A program made the translations under genes and the position numbers. Shown in pieces: positions 27,097 through 35,884 of a stretch of 64,000 nt of DNA. The first letter of the stretch is position 1. Each line of letters starts with the position of its first letter. The stretch is from Nocardiopsis sp. TSRI0078 (GTDB lineage Bacteria; Actinomycetota; Actinomycetes; Streptosporangiales; Streptosporangiaceae). The stretch is taken from contig NZ_LWLB01000004.1 of NCBI RefSeq assembly GCF_001905145.1, forward strand, positions 1 through 64,000, written 5' to 3'. The notes beneath the pieces were generated by a model. It searched no databases, was not told the DNA's origin, and was given only the letters and a program-made list of their open reading frames with translations.

Positions 27097-28532
27097 TGGC
27101 CCGAGGCGTGTCCGCCCGTGGCCCGCGCCAGTTCGCGTCCGCGACCGCGGCCTTCCCGACCGCCGCGGGCGCCTCCGTCGGGGAGGCCGTGTCCGGCCGC
27201 TCCCCCGTCACCGGCCGACCCCTGGTCTGGCTGTTCGCCGGATACCCGTTGTGGTGGGCCGCGGGGCTGGGCCAGTTCGCGTACTGGCTGTTCGCGGTGC
27301 CGATGGCCGCCGAGCTGGTGCGCCGCCACCGCACCTTCGGGCTCCGGGTCCCCCCGGGATTCTGGCTGTGGGCGCTGTTCCTGCTGTGGACCGTGCTGGG
27401 CCTGGCCCTGGTCCCGCTGGAGGTTCCGGGCACGGTGCCGGACAGCGGCGGATACGGCGGCGCCCTGCTCCGGGTGGCCGACTACCTGGTGCTGACCGTC
27501 CTGCTGCTCTACGTCGGCAACCTGTCCGAGCGGGAACTGCCCACCTCCACGGTCGTGCGGGCGCTGTCCGTGCTGTGCCTGGCCACGATCGCGGGCGGGT
27601 ACCTGGGCATGCTCGCTCCCCGGTTCGAGTTCACGGCGCCGCTGGAGTACCTGCTGCCCGCCGGCCTGGCCTCCGACGCCTACGTGCAGGCACTCGTCCA
27701 CCCGGCGTCCGCGCAGATCATGGACGTCTTCGGCTACGAGACGGCCCGCCCCAAGGCGCCGTGGGAGTACACCAACATCTGGGGGTACATGCTCTCCCTC
27801 CTGCTGGTGTGGCTGGTGGTGGGCTGGGTGGTCCAGGGGGCGGGCTGGGTGCGCTGGGGCGCGCTGACCGCCGCGGCGCTGTCCGTGGTGCCCGCCGTGT
27901 ACTCGCTCAACCGGGCCCTGTGGGCGGGGCTGGCGCTGTCCCTTGCCTACGCCGCCGCGGTGTCCCTGCGCCGGGGCCGGGTGCTCCTGGTGGGGGCCTG
28001 CTCGGCCGCGCTCCTGGTCGCGCTGCTGGCCCTGGCCGCGTCGCCGCTGGCCGACGTGGTGCGGGCCAGGGTCGACAACCCGCACAGCGACGACGGGCGG
28101 GCCGCCAGCAACGCGGCGTCCGTGGAGGCCGCCGGACTGTCCCCGGTCATGGGGTGGGGCACCACCAGGGAGAGCCTGGGCAGCTCGGAGTCGATCGCGG
28201 TCGGCCCCACCCCCGAGTGCCCTGGCTGCGGCCAGCACGTCATCGGCAACGCCGGACAGCTGTGGTTGACCCTGATCTCCGGCGGTTGGGTGGGCACCGC
28301 CTTCGTGCTCGCCTTCTTCGCGAGGATCGTGTGGCGCTACCGGTCGGCGTCCTCGCCGGCGGGCCAGGGCGCCCTGCTGACCGTGCTGCTGCTGTTCTGG
28401 TACATGTTCTTCTACGTCGCGCTGATGTCCCCGTTGGCCGTCACCATGGTCGCCGCCGCCCTGTTGTGGCGGGGCGAGGAGCCGGTGCTCCGGCGCAGGG
28501 CCGCCGCGCGCGCCCGCGGGGGGCTCTGGTGA
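27096..28532 (+). CDS. O-antigen ligase/Wzy-like polysaccharide polymerase
   Basis: 478 residues with ten or more membrane helices and a long loop (about 335-385) between two of them, as in O-antigen polymerases and ligases. In the loop lie SNAASVEAAGLSPVMGWGTT and CPGCGQHVIGNAGQLWLTLI; the G-x-G-x-x and G-N-x-x-Q-x-W-L positions and the trailing helices (FVLAFFARIVWRY) match Wzy_C proteins. It starts at ATG 27096 inside the previous stop and its own stop overlaps the next start (GTGA), so it is tightly coupled to both neighbours. Predicted to polymerise lipid-linked repeat units outside the membrane. Confidence 0.8.
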   Translation: MARGVSARGPRQFASATAAFPTAAGASVGEAVSGRSPVTGRPLVWLFAGYPLWWAAGLGQFAYWLFAVPMAAELVRRHRTFGLRVPPGFWLWALFLLWTVLGLALVPLEVPGTVPDSGGYGGALLRVADYLVLTVLLLYVGNLSERELPTSTVVRALSVLCLATIAGGYLGMLAPRFEFTAPLEYLLPAGLASDAYVQALVHPASAQIMDVFGYETARPKAPWEYTNIWGYMLSLLLVWLVVGWVVQGAGWVRWGALTAAALSVVPAVYSLNRALWAGLALSLAYAAAVSLRRGRVLLVGACSAALLVALLALAASPLADVVRARVDNPHSDDGRAASNAASVEAAGLSPVMGWGTTRESLGSSESIAVGPTPECPGCGQHVIGNAGQLWLTLISGGWVGTAFVLAFFARIVWRYRSASSPAGQGALLTVLLLFWYMFFYVALMSPLAVTMVAAALLWRGEEPVLRRRAAARARGGLW

Positions 28533-29752
28533 ACAGCGAGACGACCTACCTGACCGACCTCGCCGCGGTGCTGTGGCCGTGCGGCGGACTGCTCGGCCCC
28601 GGCGACCGCGGTATGCGGCGGCTGGTCCGCCGCGACCGGGGCGACCAGTACCTGCCGGTGCCCAACGCGCAGAACCCGAGGGTGATCCTGCCCGCCCACG
28701 ACCGGGCGGCGGCCACGCAGGGCATCGCCTCCTTCGCGCAGGGGCACTCGTTCCGGGAGAGGGCGCGCACACTGCTGCTGACCGGGGCCTTCGCCACCGG
28801 GCTGGCCCCGCTGCTGCTGCGCGACCGGCTGTACGTGGGAGCGGGTCCCGGCATAGAGCACGCGCTCGCGTCGGCCCTGGACCGCGAGCTGGCCATCGCC
28901 ATACACGTGGGCCCGCCCAGGGCCAACCGCAAGCCGGTGCTCCTGCTGCTCACCCCCGGCGGCCGGACGATCGGCTACGCCAAGGTGGCCGTCAACGACC
29001 TGACCTCGCGCCTGGTGCGCTCCGAGACGCGGGCCCTGCGCCACCTGGCCGACTCGCGTCTGCGGGACGTGACCGTCCCCCGGCTGCTGTACGAGGGCGA
29101 GTGGAACGGCCACCCGCTGCTGGTGCAGGAGGCCCTGCCGGTCGGCGACCAGACCGACCGGCCCACCCGGCGCCAGCTGCTGCGGTGCGTGACGCAGATC
29201 GTCGGGCTGGCCCGGGTGCGGCGGCGCAGACTGTCCGACAGCCCCTACCGGCGGACGCTGGAGGAGCGGATCGTGCGGCTGGGCGCGCGCCCCGAGGCCT
29301 CGCCGCTGCGCGCGGTGCTGCGCCGCCTGCCGGACGTGCACATCCCGTTCGGCGCCTGGCACGGGGACCTGACCAGGTGGAACATCGCCAGCACCGCGCG
29401 GCGCGCGTTCGTGTGGGACTGGGAGCGGCTCTCCCTGGACGCGCCCGCGGGCTTCGACGCCCTGCACTACGACCTCAACGAGTGCGTGCAGGCCGGGGTC
29501 CACCCGGGCGTGCACCGGTGGCTGGAGAGCGGCTCGCGGCTGCTGCGCGACCCGCTGATGTCCGAGACCGGGGTGCGCTCGCACACGGTGTCCACGGTGA
29601 TGGCGCTGTACCTGATCGACCTGGCCACCCGGTACCTGCACGACCGGCAGGACGAGAGCGGGGGCCGTCTGGCGGCCGTGGACGACTGGCTGCTCCCCGC
29701 GCTCGAGGGCCTCCAGGAGAGAGCGGCCCACGAGGCCCTCCACAGGGTCTGA
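28529..29752 (+). CDS. APH-fold phosphotransferase in the polysaccharide operon
   Basis: 407 residues. The C-terminal two-thirds have the aminoglycoside-phosphotransferase kinase fold: an N-lobe region with IGYAKVAVNDLTSRLVRSE, the catalytic loop AWHGDLTRWNIAS (H-G-D-x-x-x-x-N), and the metal motif VWDWERLSLD (D-x-E in place of the usual D-x-D). The first 120 residues are specific to this protein. It starts by a 4-base GTGA overlap with the polymerase gene. Being in a polysaccharide operon, it may phosphorylate a sugar or lipid-linked intermediate rather than an antibiotic. The function is inferred from context only. Confidence 0.75.
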   Translation: MNSETTYLTDLAAVLWPCGGLLGPGDRGMRRLVRRDRGDQYLPVPNAQNPRVILPAHDRAAATQGIASFAQGHSFRERARTLLLTGAFATGLAPLLLRDRLYVGAGPGIEHALASALDRELAIAIHVGPPRANRKPVLLLLTPGGRTIGYAKVAVNDLTSRLVRSETRALRHLADSRLRDVTVPRLLYEGEWNGHPLLVQEALPVGDQTDRPTRRQLLRCVTQIVGLARVRRRRLSDSPYRRTLEERIVRLGARPEASPLRAVLRRLPDVHIPFGAWHGDLTRWNIASTARRAFVWDWERLSLDAPAGFDALHYDLNECVQAGVHPGVHRWLESGSRLLRDPLMSETGVRSHTVSTVMALYLIDLATRYLHDRQDESGGRLAAVDDWLLPALEGLQERAAHEALHRV

Positions 29753-29910
29753 CCGCGGCGGCCCTGCGGGGAGGGGCCGAACGCACGACCGGCCGTACGG
29801 CCCGGTGCCCGCGCCGGCCGCCGGGGCCCGCTCCGGAAGGGGGTCGACGGCGCCGGCCGCCGAGGACGGCGGCCGTGACGACCGATTCGGAAAAGAGTAA
29901 GGACCACGCG

Positions 29911-30792
29911 ATGTCACGGAGCACCCCTCCCGTCCCGTTCCGCCGCCTGGCCGGCCCGGCGCGCCGGGCCCTGCTGCCCCTCGCGGACGGCCTGGGCGGG
30001 ATCACCAGCGCCGCCCGGGCGCTGCCCGACCTCCTCGTGTGCGGGGCCCAGCGCTCGGGCACCACCTCGCTGTTCAGGGCGCTGTGCCGGCACCCGGCCG
30101 TCACCGGCCCCACCCTGCGCAAGGGGGTGCACTTCTTCGACACCGGATACCACCACGGCCTGGACTGGTACCGGGCGCGCTTCCCGACGCGCGCGGCGCT
30201 GCGGGAGCGGCGGGGGCGCCCCCGGGTGCGGGTGGTCGAGTCCAGCCCGTACTACCTGTTCCACCCGCTGGCGGCCGAGCGCATCGCCCGCGACCTGCCG
30301 GACGTGCGGGTGGTGGTGATCCTGCGGGACCCGGTGGAGCGGGCCTACTCGGCGCACGCGCACGAGAGCGCGCGGGGGTTCGAGACCGAGCCGTTCGCGC
30401 GGGCCGTGGAGCTGGAGCCGCGGCGGCTGGCGGGTGAGGAGGAGCGGATGGTGGCCGACCCCGGGTACCTCTCCCACTCCCACCAGCACCACGGGTACGT
30501 GGCCCGCGGCCACTACGTGGACCAGCTGGTACGGCTGGAGAAGCACCTGGGGCGGGAGCGCATGCACGTGGTGGACCACGCCGACCTGTTCGACGGCACG
30601 GCGCGGGCGCTGGCCGGGATCGAGCGGTTCCTGGGACTGCCGCCCGGGCCCGGGACCGCTCCGGGGCGGCACAACGCGCGCGCCCGGTCGGAGATGCCGG
30701 AGGGGCTGCGCGCGGAGCTGGCGGCCGGGTTCGCCGACAGCGACGCGCGGCTGGCGGCCTGGTGGGGGCGTACGCCCTCGTGGTGTGCGTGA
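29911..30792 (+). CDS. PAPS-dependent sulfotransferase (heparan NDST/Sulfotransfer_1 type)
   Basis: 293 residues from ATG 29911, seven bases after AAGGA. The PAPS 5'-phosphosulfate loop is VCGAQRSGTTSLFRAL (residues 43-58). GVHFFDTGYHHGLDWYRARF is the characteristic K-E/G-x-x-F-F-D and W-Y segment of carbohydrate sulfotransferases of the heparan N-sulfotransferase group. The 3'-phosphate site is VVVILRDPVERAYSAHAHE. It lies between the kinase-like gene and the flippase and overlaps the latter by four bases. It most likely sulfates a sugar of the locus's polymer; PAPS comes from the activation genes at 38.6-41.9 kb plus an APS kinase encoded elsewhere. Confidence 0.9.
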   Translation: MSRSTPPVPFRRLAGPARRALLPLADGLGGITSAARALPDLLVCGAQRSGTTSLFRALCRHPAVTGPTLRKGVHFFDTGYHHGLDWYRARFPTRAALRERRGRPRVRVVESSPYYLFHPLAAERIARDLPDVRVVVILRDPVERAYSAHAHESARGFETEPFARAVELEPRRLAGEEERMVADPGYLSHSHQHHGYVARGHYVDQLVRLEKHLGRERMHVVDHADLFDGTARALAGIERFLGLPPGPGTAPGRHNARARSEMPEGLRAELAAGFADSDARLAAWWGRTPSWCA

Positions 30793-32450
30793 CCGGCGCC
30801 GCGGAGGAGGGGCCCGGACTGCGCCGCGTGCTGTGCGGCGGGGTGGTCAACATGGCGGGGGCCGTGGTCGGCGCCGGGCTGAACCTCGCGCTGGTCGTGG
30901 CGATCACCCGGGCGTTCTCCCAGGAGACGGCGGGACTGCTGTTCTCGGCGACGTCGGTGTTCCTCATCGCGGCCGCGGTGTCGAACCTGGGTGTGTCGGA
31001 CGGGCTGGTGTACTTCGTCGCCCGGATGCGCGTGTTCGGGGAGCCGGGCGGCGTGCCCCGGCTGCTGCGGCTGGCCACGGGCCCGGCGGTGCTGGTGGCG
31101 TGCGGCCTGGCCGTGCTGCTGCTGGTGTTCGCCGATCCGCTGGCGGAGGTGCTGGACGGCGGGGAGGCGGACGTCTACCTGCGGCTGCTCGCGGTGTTCC
31201 TGCCGTTCGCGGTGCTGGCCGAGACGGCCCTGGCGGCGACACGGGCCCACCACGACATGGCCGGGACCGTGCTGGTGGACAAGGTGGGGCGTCCCCTGGC
31301 GCAGCTGGCGCTGGTGGGGGCGATCACGGCCACCGGGTCGGCCGGGCTGCTGGCGCTCGCGTGGGCGGGGCCGTACCTGCCCGCGGCGGTGCTGGCGTGG
31401 TTCTGGCTGGGCCGGGTCCTGCGCCGGGCCGCCTCCGGGGAGGGCGGCCCGCGGACGGCGGGCGGGACCGTTCCGGAACCGGTGGGGGCCGGGGCTCCGG
31501 AAGGGGCCGTGGCCGTGGAGACCGCGCGCCCCGCCGGGGGCGGCGCAGGCGGCGGCACCGCGGGAACCGGCGCGGCCGCGGGGACGTTCGGGTCCGAGGG
31601 GGCCGACGGGCCTCCGTCGGTCGCCGGTTCCGGGGAGCGGGTGGAACCGCGGGCGTTCTGGTCGTTCGCGCTGCCCCGTGCGGCGGCCGGGGCCGCGCAG
31701 ATGGGGGTGCAGCGCGGCGGCGTGGTGCTCGTGGCGCTGCTGGGCGGCCTGACCGGCGCGGCGGTGTTCACGGCGGCCACCCGGATCATGGTGGTCGGCC
31801 AGTTCGGCACGCAGGCGGTGCTGTACGCGGCCCAGCCGCGGTTCGCCGAGCAGTTGGCGACGGAGGACCACGCGGGGGTCCGGAACCTGTACCAGGCGGG
31901 GGCGGCCTGGCTGGTGTGCCTGACGTGGCCGCTGTACCTGTCGGCTCTGGTGTTCGCTCCCGAGGTGATGCGTTTGTTCGGAGCGGACTACGCGGCGGGG
32001 GCGGCGGCGCTGGCCGTGGTGTGCGCCGGACAGCTGCTGGCCGCGGCGCTGGGGACGGGCGACCTGGTCCTGTCGATGACCGGACGGACCGGGCTGAACC
32101 TGCTGAACAACGTGCTGTCGCTGGCGGCGAACGTACTGGTGTGCGTGCTGCTGGTGCCCGCGGCCGGTGCGACGGGGGCGGCCGCGGCGCTGGTGGCCGC
32201 GATGCTGGTGCGCAAGGTACTGCCGCTGTGGCAGTTGCGGACCCGGGTGGTCCTGCACCCGTTCAGCCGACCGGTGGCGGTCGCCGCGGCCAGCGCGCTG
32301 GTGTGGTTCGGCGCCCTGCCGCTGCTGGCGGAGGCGGTGCTGGGCACAGGGCTCGCGGCCCTGGCGGCGGCGGTGGCGACGGGCGCCGCGGGACATCTGG
32401 CGTCGGTGTGGTCGCTGCGCGGTCCGCTGGGCCTGGGCGCGCGCCGCTGA
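30789..32450 (+). CDS. Wzx-type polysaccharide flippase
   Basis: 553 residues from GTG 30789 (GTGA overlap with the sulfotransferase stop). About 12-14 membrane helices in the MOP exporter fold: GVVNMAGAVVGAGLNLALVV at the N-terminus, SNLGVSDGLVYFVAR, a long Gly/Ala/Pro-rich cytoplasmic insertion between residues about 215 and 285, and a second half starting SFALPRAAAGAAQMGVQRGG. The C-terminal half contains VLSMTGRTGLNLLNNVLSLA, the usual family position before helices 11-12. Predicted to move lipid-linked repeat units across the membrane. The large central insertion is unusual for the family and probably disordered. Confidence 0.87.
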   Translation: MTGAAEEGPGLRRVLCGGVVNMAGAVVGAGLNLALVVAITRAFSQETAGLLFSATSVFLIAAAVSNLGVSDGLVYFVARMRVFGEPGGVPRLLRLATGPAVLVACGLAVLLLVFADPLAEVLDGGEADVYLRLLAVFLPFAVLAETALAATRAHHDMAGTVLVDKVGRPLAQLALVGAITATGSAGLLALAWAGPYLPAAVLAWFWLGRVLRRAASGEGGPRTAGGTVPEPVGAGAPEGAVAVETARPAGGGAGGGTAGTGAAAGTFGSEGADGPPSVAGSGERVEPRAFWSFALPRAAAGAAQMGVQRGGVVLVALLGGLTGAAVFTAATRIMVVGQFGTQAVLYAAQPRFAEQLATEDHAGVRNLYQAGAAWLVCLTWPLYLSALVFAPEVMRLFGADYAAGAAALAVVCAGQLLAAALGTGDLVLSMTGRTGLNLLNNVLSLAANVLVCVLLVPAAGATGAAAALVAAMLVRKVLPLWQLRTRVVLHPFSRPVAVAAASALVWFGALPLLAEAVLGTGLAALAAAVATGAAGHLASVWSLRGPLGLGARR

Positions 32451-32527
32451 GGGGCGTGCGGCGGCGGGTTCCTCCCGCTCCTGTGGACGGCCGGGCACGC
32501 AACACGGCGTCCGGCGAACCCGACGGT

Positions 32528-32542
32528 CACCTTTGGCTACTG
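32528..32542 (+). promoter_or_regulatory. Possible shared element upstream of the alg14-like gene
   Basis: CACCTTTGGCTACTG matches TACTTTTGGTTACTG, found upstream of the sugar transferase operon (reverse strand of 43529-43543), at 12 of 15 positions. Its TACTGT end could also be a -10 element. It ends 22 bases before the ATG. Confidence 0.3.
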
Positions 32543-32564
32543 TGCGTTATGGAATGATGACCGC

Positions 32565-33023
32565 ATGTCTCCACGACCGGTTCTCCTGGTGGCCTCCAGC
32601 GGGGGGCACCTCGCCCAGCTCTGCTCCCTGCGCCCCTGGTGGCGGAACCGGGAACGCCTGTGGGTGACCTTCCGGACCCCCGACGCCGAGGCCGCCCTCG
32701 ACGGCGAGCGGGTCCGGTGGGCCTTCCACCCCACCACCCGCCACCTCGGCAACCTGTTGCGCAACACCCGTCTGGCCTTCCGCGTCCTGCGTGAGCGGCG
32801 CCCCTCCGCGGTCGTCACCACCGGGGCCGGAGTGGCCCTGCCGTTCTTCGTCCTGGCCTGGATGCTGCGGATCCCGACCGTCTACATCGAGGTCTACGAC
32901 CGCATCGACACCCCCACCCTCACCGCCCGCCTGTGCCGTCCCTTCACCCGTCTGTTCCTCGCCCAGTGGGAGGAGCAGAGAGCCTTCATGCCGACCGCCA
33001 TCACGGTAGGACCGCTTCTGTGA
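32565..33023 (+). CDS. Alg14/PssD-like glycosyltransferase membrane subunit
   Basis: 152 residues. VLLVASSGGHLAQLCSL at the N-terminus and VVTTGAGVALPFFVLAWMLR (with the membrane-associated patch) are Alg14-family signatures, and IPTVYIEVYDRIDTPTLTAR follows. Alg14 proteins anchor a partner catalytic subunit (Alg13, PssE, EpsF-like) to the membrane; together they add GlcNAc or glucuronic acid to a lipid-linked sugar. Its stop overlaps the next start as GTGA, and that next gene begins with the matching Alg13-like domain. Confidence 0.88.
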   Translation: MSPRPVLLVASSGGHLAQLCSLRPWWRNRERLWVTFRTPDAEAALDGERVRWAFHPTTRHLGNLLRNTRLAFRVLRERRPSAVVTTGAGVALPFFVLAWMLRIPTVYIEVYDRIDTPTLTARLCRPFTRLFLAQWEEQRAFMPTAITVGPLL

Positions 33024-34591
33024 CCGAACAGACCACCCGTCCCGTCCCGCGTCCCCACGACAGCGACCACCCCGACGTGGTGGTCAGCCTCGGCACCGAC
33101 CACCACGCCTTCGACCGGCTGGTCCGCTGGATCGACGACTGCGCGCGCCACCGCCGCGACCTGCGCTTCCTGGTCCAGCACGGGCACAGCACCGCGCCCG
33201 CGGTGGCCGAGGGCACCCCGTTCCTGGCCGGTGAGGACCTCGGGGAGTACATGCGCCGGGCCCGGGTGGTCGTCACCCACGGCGGACCGGGCACCATCGT
33301 CCAGGCCCGCGGGGCCGGCCGCCTGCCCATCGTCGTTCCCCGCGACCCCGAGCTGGACGAGCACGTCGACGACCACCAGCTCCTGTTCGTCCGGCGCCTG
33401 GAGGAGGCGGACCGGGTGCGCTCCTGCGCCAGTCCCCAGCAGCTGTCCGCGCTCATCGACAAGGCGCTCGCCTCACCCGACGGATTCCGGGTGCGCCCCT
33501 CCGACGACGACGGTGCCGAGCGGGCCGCGCTGCGCGCCGGGGAGCTCATCGACCTGCTCACGAGTACCGACGGAGTACCCGAGGACACAGTGGCCCCCTC
33601 CCCCGGGACCTCCGTCTCCGAGGTCGCCGCCACGCCCTCCGCCGAGGCCTCGGCCTCCGCCGTCGGGGACCGCGCCGTCGGCACCTGGCCCGGGGTGACC
33701 GTGGTGGTGCCCACCCGGGACCGGCCCGAGCTGCTGCGCCGCACCCTGCGCGCGGTCGCCGGGCAGGACTACCCGGGCCGCATCACCACGATCGTGGTCT
33801 TCGACAACGACCAGCCCGACCCCGCGCTGGTCCGCGCCGGGGGCGACCGGCCCGTGCGGGTGGTCACCAACACCCTCACCCCCGGCCTGGCCGGGGCCCG
33901 CAACACCGGGGTGCTCGCCGCCGACACCGAGCTCGTCGCCTTCTGCGACGACGACGACACCTGGCTGCCCGGCAAGCTCAGCGCGCAGGTCGCGGTCATG
34001 CTCGACGACCCGGGGACCGAGATGGTGTGCTGCGGGATCCGGGTTGTCTACGACAGGACGGAGGCGGTCCGCACCCTGGACCGCACCAGCGTCACCTTCG
34101 GCGACCTCCTGGGGTCGCGGCTGGCCGAACTGCACCCGTCGACCTTCCTCATCCGGCGCCGGGCCATGATCGGCGGCTGCGGGACGGTCAGCGAGGAGAT
34201 CCCCGGCAGCTACGCCGAGGACTACGAGCTGCTGCTGCGCCTGGCCCGGCGCGGCCCCATCCGCAACGTCCCCGAACCGGGTGTGCGGGTGCTGTGGCAC
34301 CGAAGCTCCCACTTCTCGGGCCGATGGCGGACCATCTCCACCGCCCTGCGCTGGCTGCTGGACCGCTACCCCGAGTTCGCGCTGGTGCCGCACGGCTACG
34401 CCCGGGTGGCCGGGCAGATCGCCTTCGCCGAGGCCTCGGCCGGACGCCGTCGCGCGGCCCTGCGGTGGATCGGCACCACGCTCCGGAACCGGCCCGCCGA
34501 GGTGCGCGCCTACCTGGCCGCGGCGGTGGTGTGCGGGGTACCCGCCGGGTGGATCATGCGCATGCTCCACCTGCGCGGCAGGGGCGTTTAG
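33020..34591 (+). CDS. Alg13-like catalytic subunit fused to a GT2 glycosyltransferase
   Basis: 523 residues from GTG 33020. Residues 1-165 resemble Alg13/PssE and the C-terminal MurG domain: VVVSLGTDHHAFDRLVRWID at the start and VVTHGGPGTIVQARGAGRLP (H-x-G-x-G-T) for nucleotide-sugar binding. A Ser/Ala/Glu-rich linker (about 185-220) joins a GT-A family 2 domain: GVTVVVPTRDRPELLRRTL, GLAGARNTGVLAA, and the metal-binding FCDDDDTW near 309. The fusion implies that two successive sugars are added by one protein working with the Alg14 partner encoded directly upstream. It ends 10 bases before the end of the convergent GH26 gene. Confidence 0.87.
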   Translation: MTEQTTRPVPRPHDSDHPDVVVSLGTDHHAFDRLVRWIDDCARHRRDLRFLVQHGHSTAPAVAEGTPFLAGEDLGEYMRRARVVVTHGGPGTIVQARGAGRLPIVVPRDPELDEHVDDHQLLFVRRLEEADRVRSCASPQQLSALIDKALASPDGFRVRPSDDDGAERAALRAGELIDLLTSTDGVPEDTVAPSPGTSVSEVAATPSAEASASAVGDRAVGTWPGVTVVVPTRDRPELLRRTLRAVAGQDYPGRITTIVVFDNDQPDPALVRAGGDRPVRVVTNTLTPGLAGARNTGVLAADTELVAFCDDDDTWLPGKLSAQVAVMLDDPGTEMVCCGIRVVYDRTEAVRTLDRTSVTFGDLLGSRLAELHPSTFLIRRRAMIGGCGTVSEEIPGSYAEDYELLLRLARRGPIRNVPEPGVRVLWHRSSHFSGRWRTISTALRWLLDRYPEFALVPHGYARVAGQIAFAEASAGRRRAALRWIGTTLRNRPAEVRAYLAAAVVCGVPAGWIMRMLHLRGRGV

Positions 34592-34601
34592 GGCGTGTCC
34601 G

Positions 34602-35771
34602 TCAGTCCCGCCGCTCGGCGTACTCGACCAGGCGGCGCACCCGGTCGGGCAGCTTCACGTACGGGTCGTGCCCGGCCATCTCGAAGCCCTTCCGGGCGTG
34701 CCGGTCGGCCCGGATCCGGAAGTCGCAGCCGGGGGAGACCCGGTTGTCCCACACCTTGACCGCGCGCACCCGCTCGTAGCGCCGCAGTACGTCGGGGATC
34801 TCGGAGTACCACTCCAGGGTCTCCCGCGCCCCGATGTGGGTGGTGCCCATCTCGCCGATCATCACCGGCTTGTCCGGGTCGATACCGTGCTCGGGACCCT
34901 CGGTCTGGATCCACTCGTAGGCCGGGCGCAGCGCGTCCTCGAAGGAGTACACCTCGGTCCAGTGCGGATGGATGTCGCAGCCGGTCATGTTGTACGCCTC
35001 CCAGCTGAGCCAGTCGACGTAGTCGTTGCCCGGCCACAGCCCCGGTAGGCGTTCGAGGTTGCCCTTCCACCCGGTCACGTTCCACACCCAGACGGCGTTG
35101 TCGGCACCCTCCTCGCGGTACAGGTCCACGATGTGCCGCCAGGCCCGCACGAACTCCTCGGGTGTGCCGCGCGTGTTGTAGCGCTTGTTCGCGTCGGCCT
35201 CGTGGTCGAAGGTGACGAAGTAGGGCACCTCCAGTCCCGCGATGGTGCGGGCCTGCGCCCGCAGGGACCGGTCGAAGTCGCCGTCGATGACGGACCGGTA
35301 GGAGACGGGCGGGTGCCCGGAGCGCGTGAACCGGCGGGCCTCGATGTTGGTGTGCACGAACCGCCCCTCGGCGATCAGCCCCTTCTCCCGGTCGCCGGGG
35401 ACGTGGGCCTGGTCGATGCCGCGCCAGGTGTAGACGATGTCCATGCGCCGGTCGACCGCCTCCTCCAGCGGCTCGATCCGGTCCCGGTAGGGGCTGGCCC
35501 CCCACCAGACCCCGCAGGAGGGTTCGAGGATCCTCGAGACCGTGCACTCGCCCTCGGAGCCGTACCCGCCGGGGAGGGGCTGCCCGGCCTCGGGCCCGTC
35601 CGAAGGGCCGTACCCCTCGGGAAGGGACTGCCCGGCCTCGGATCCGTCCGGAGGGTCCTGCCGCGGAACGAGGGCGGCCCACCCGGTCGGGGCGTCCCCC
35701 ACCCCCGCCAGCGTCAGTACGAGGACCATCGCCCCCGTCGTCGCCACTGCCCGTACCGGTCCCCTGTCCAC
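34602..35771 (-). CDS. Secreted glycoside hydrolase, GH26-like
   Basis: 389 residues. Signal peptide 1-33 (AVATTGAMVLVLTLAGVGDA). A repetitive linker (two 16-residue units containing GQSLPEGYGPSD) precedes the catalytic TIM barrel, which starts at SCGVWWGASPYRDRI. The acid/base motif is FVTFDHEADANKRYN with an AWRHIVDLYREEG segment; VWVWNVTGWKGN and the nucleophile-like MIGEMGTTHIGARE follow. This is the layout of GH26 (beta-mannanases and related endoglycanases). It lies beside the polysaccharide genes, so it may trim or release the locus's own polymer; secretion for mannan digestion is the alternative. Confidence 0.78.
   Translation of the reverse strand: MDRGPVRAVATTGAMVLVLTLAGVGDAPTGWAALVPRQDPPDGSEAGQSLPEGYGPSDGPEAGQPLPGGYGSEGECTVSRILEPSCGVWWGASPYRDRIEPLEEAVDRRMDIVYTWRGIDQAHVPGDREKGLIAEGRFVHTNIEARRFTRSGHPPVSYRSVIDGDFDRSLRAQARTIAGLEVPYFVTFDHEADANKRYNTRGTPEEFVRAWRHIVDLYREEGADNAVWVWNVTGWKGNLERLPGLWPGNDYVDWLSWEAYNMTGCDIHPHWTEVYSFEDALRPAYEWIQTEGPEHGIDPDKPVMIGEMGTTHIGARETLEWYSEIPDVLRRYERVRAVKVWDNRVSPGCDFRIRADRHARKGFEMAGHDPYVKLPDRVRRLVEYAERRD
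35560..35655 (-). repeat. Two tandem 48-bp units in the GH26 linker
   Basis: Units at 35560-35607 and 35608-35655, about 85% identical, each encoding 16 residues (AGQ-x-LP-x-GYG pattern). Confidence 0.8.
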
Positions 35772-35796
35772 GGCGGACTCTCCCTAGCTCTCCCGG

Positions 35797-35836
35797 ATAT
35801 GACCCATCGTGTTCACATGGACACCATAAGTCATAT
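35797..35836. promoter_or_regulatory. Long imperfect palindrome upstream of the GH26 gene
   Basis: ATATGAC (35797-35803) pairs with GTCATAT (35830-35836), and inner AT/AT and GTGT/ACAC steps (35806-35812 with 35821-35827) continue the dyad around the loop TCACATGG. It ends 26 bases upstream of the GH26 start and is A+T-rich for this genome. It may be an operator for GH26 or a terminator for the upstream sulfotransferase gene. Confidence 0.5.
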
Positions 35837-35884
35837 TCGGGGCGGACAACAGCTCCGAACCGGCATAACGGACACCAGCGGACG

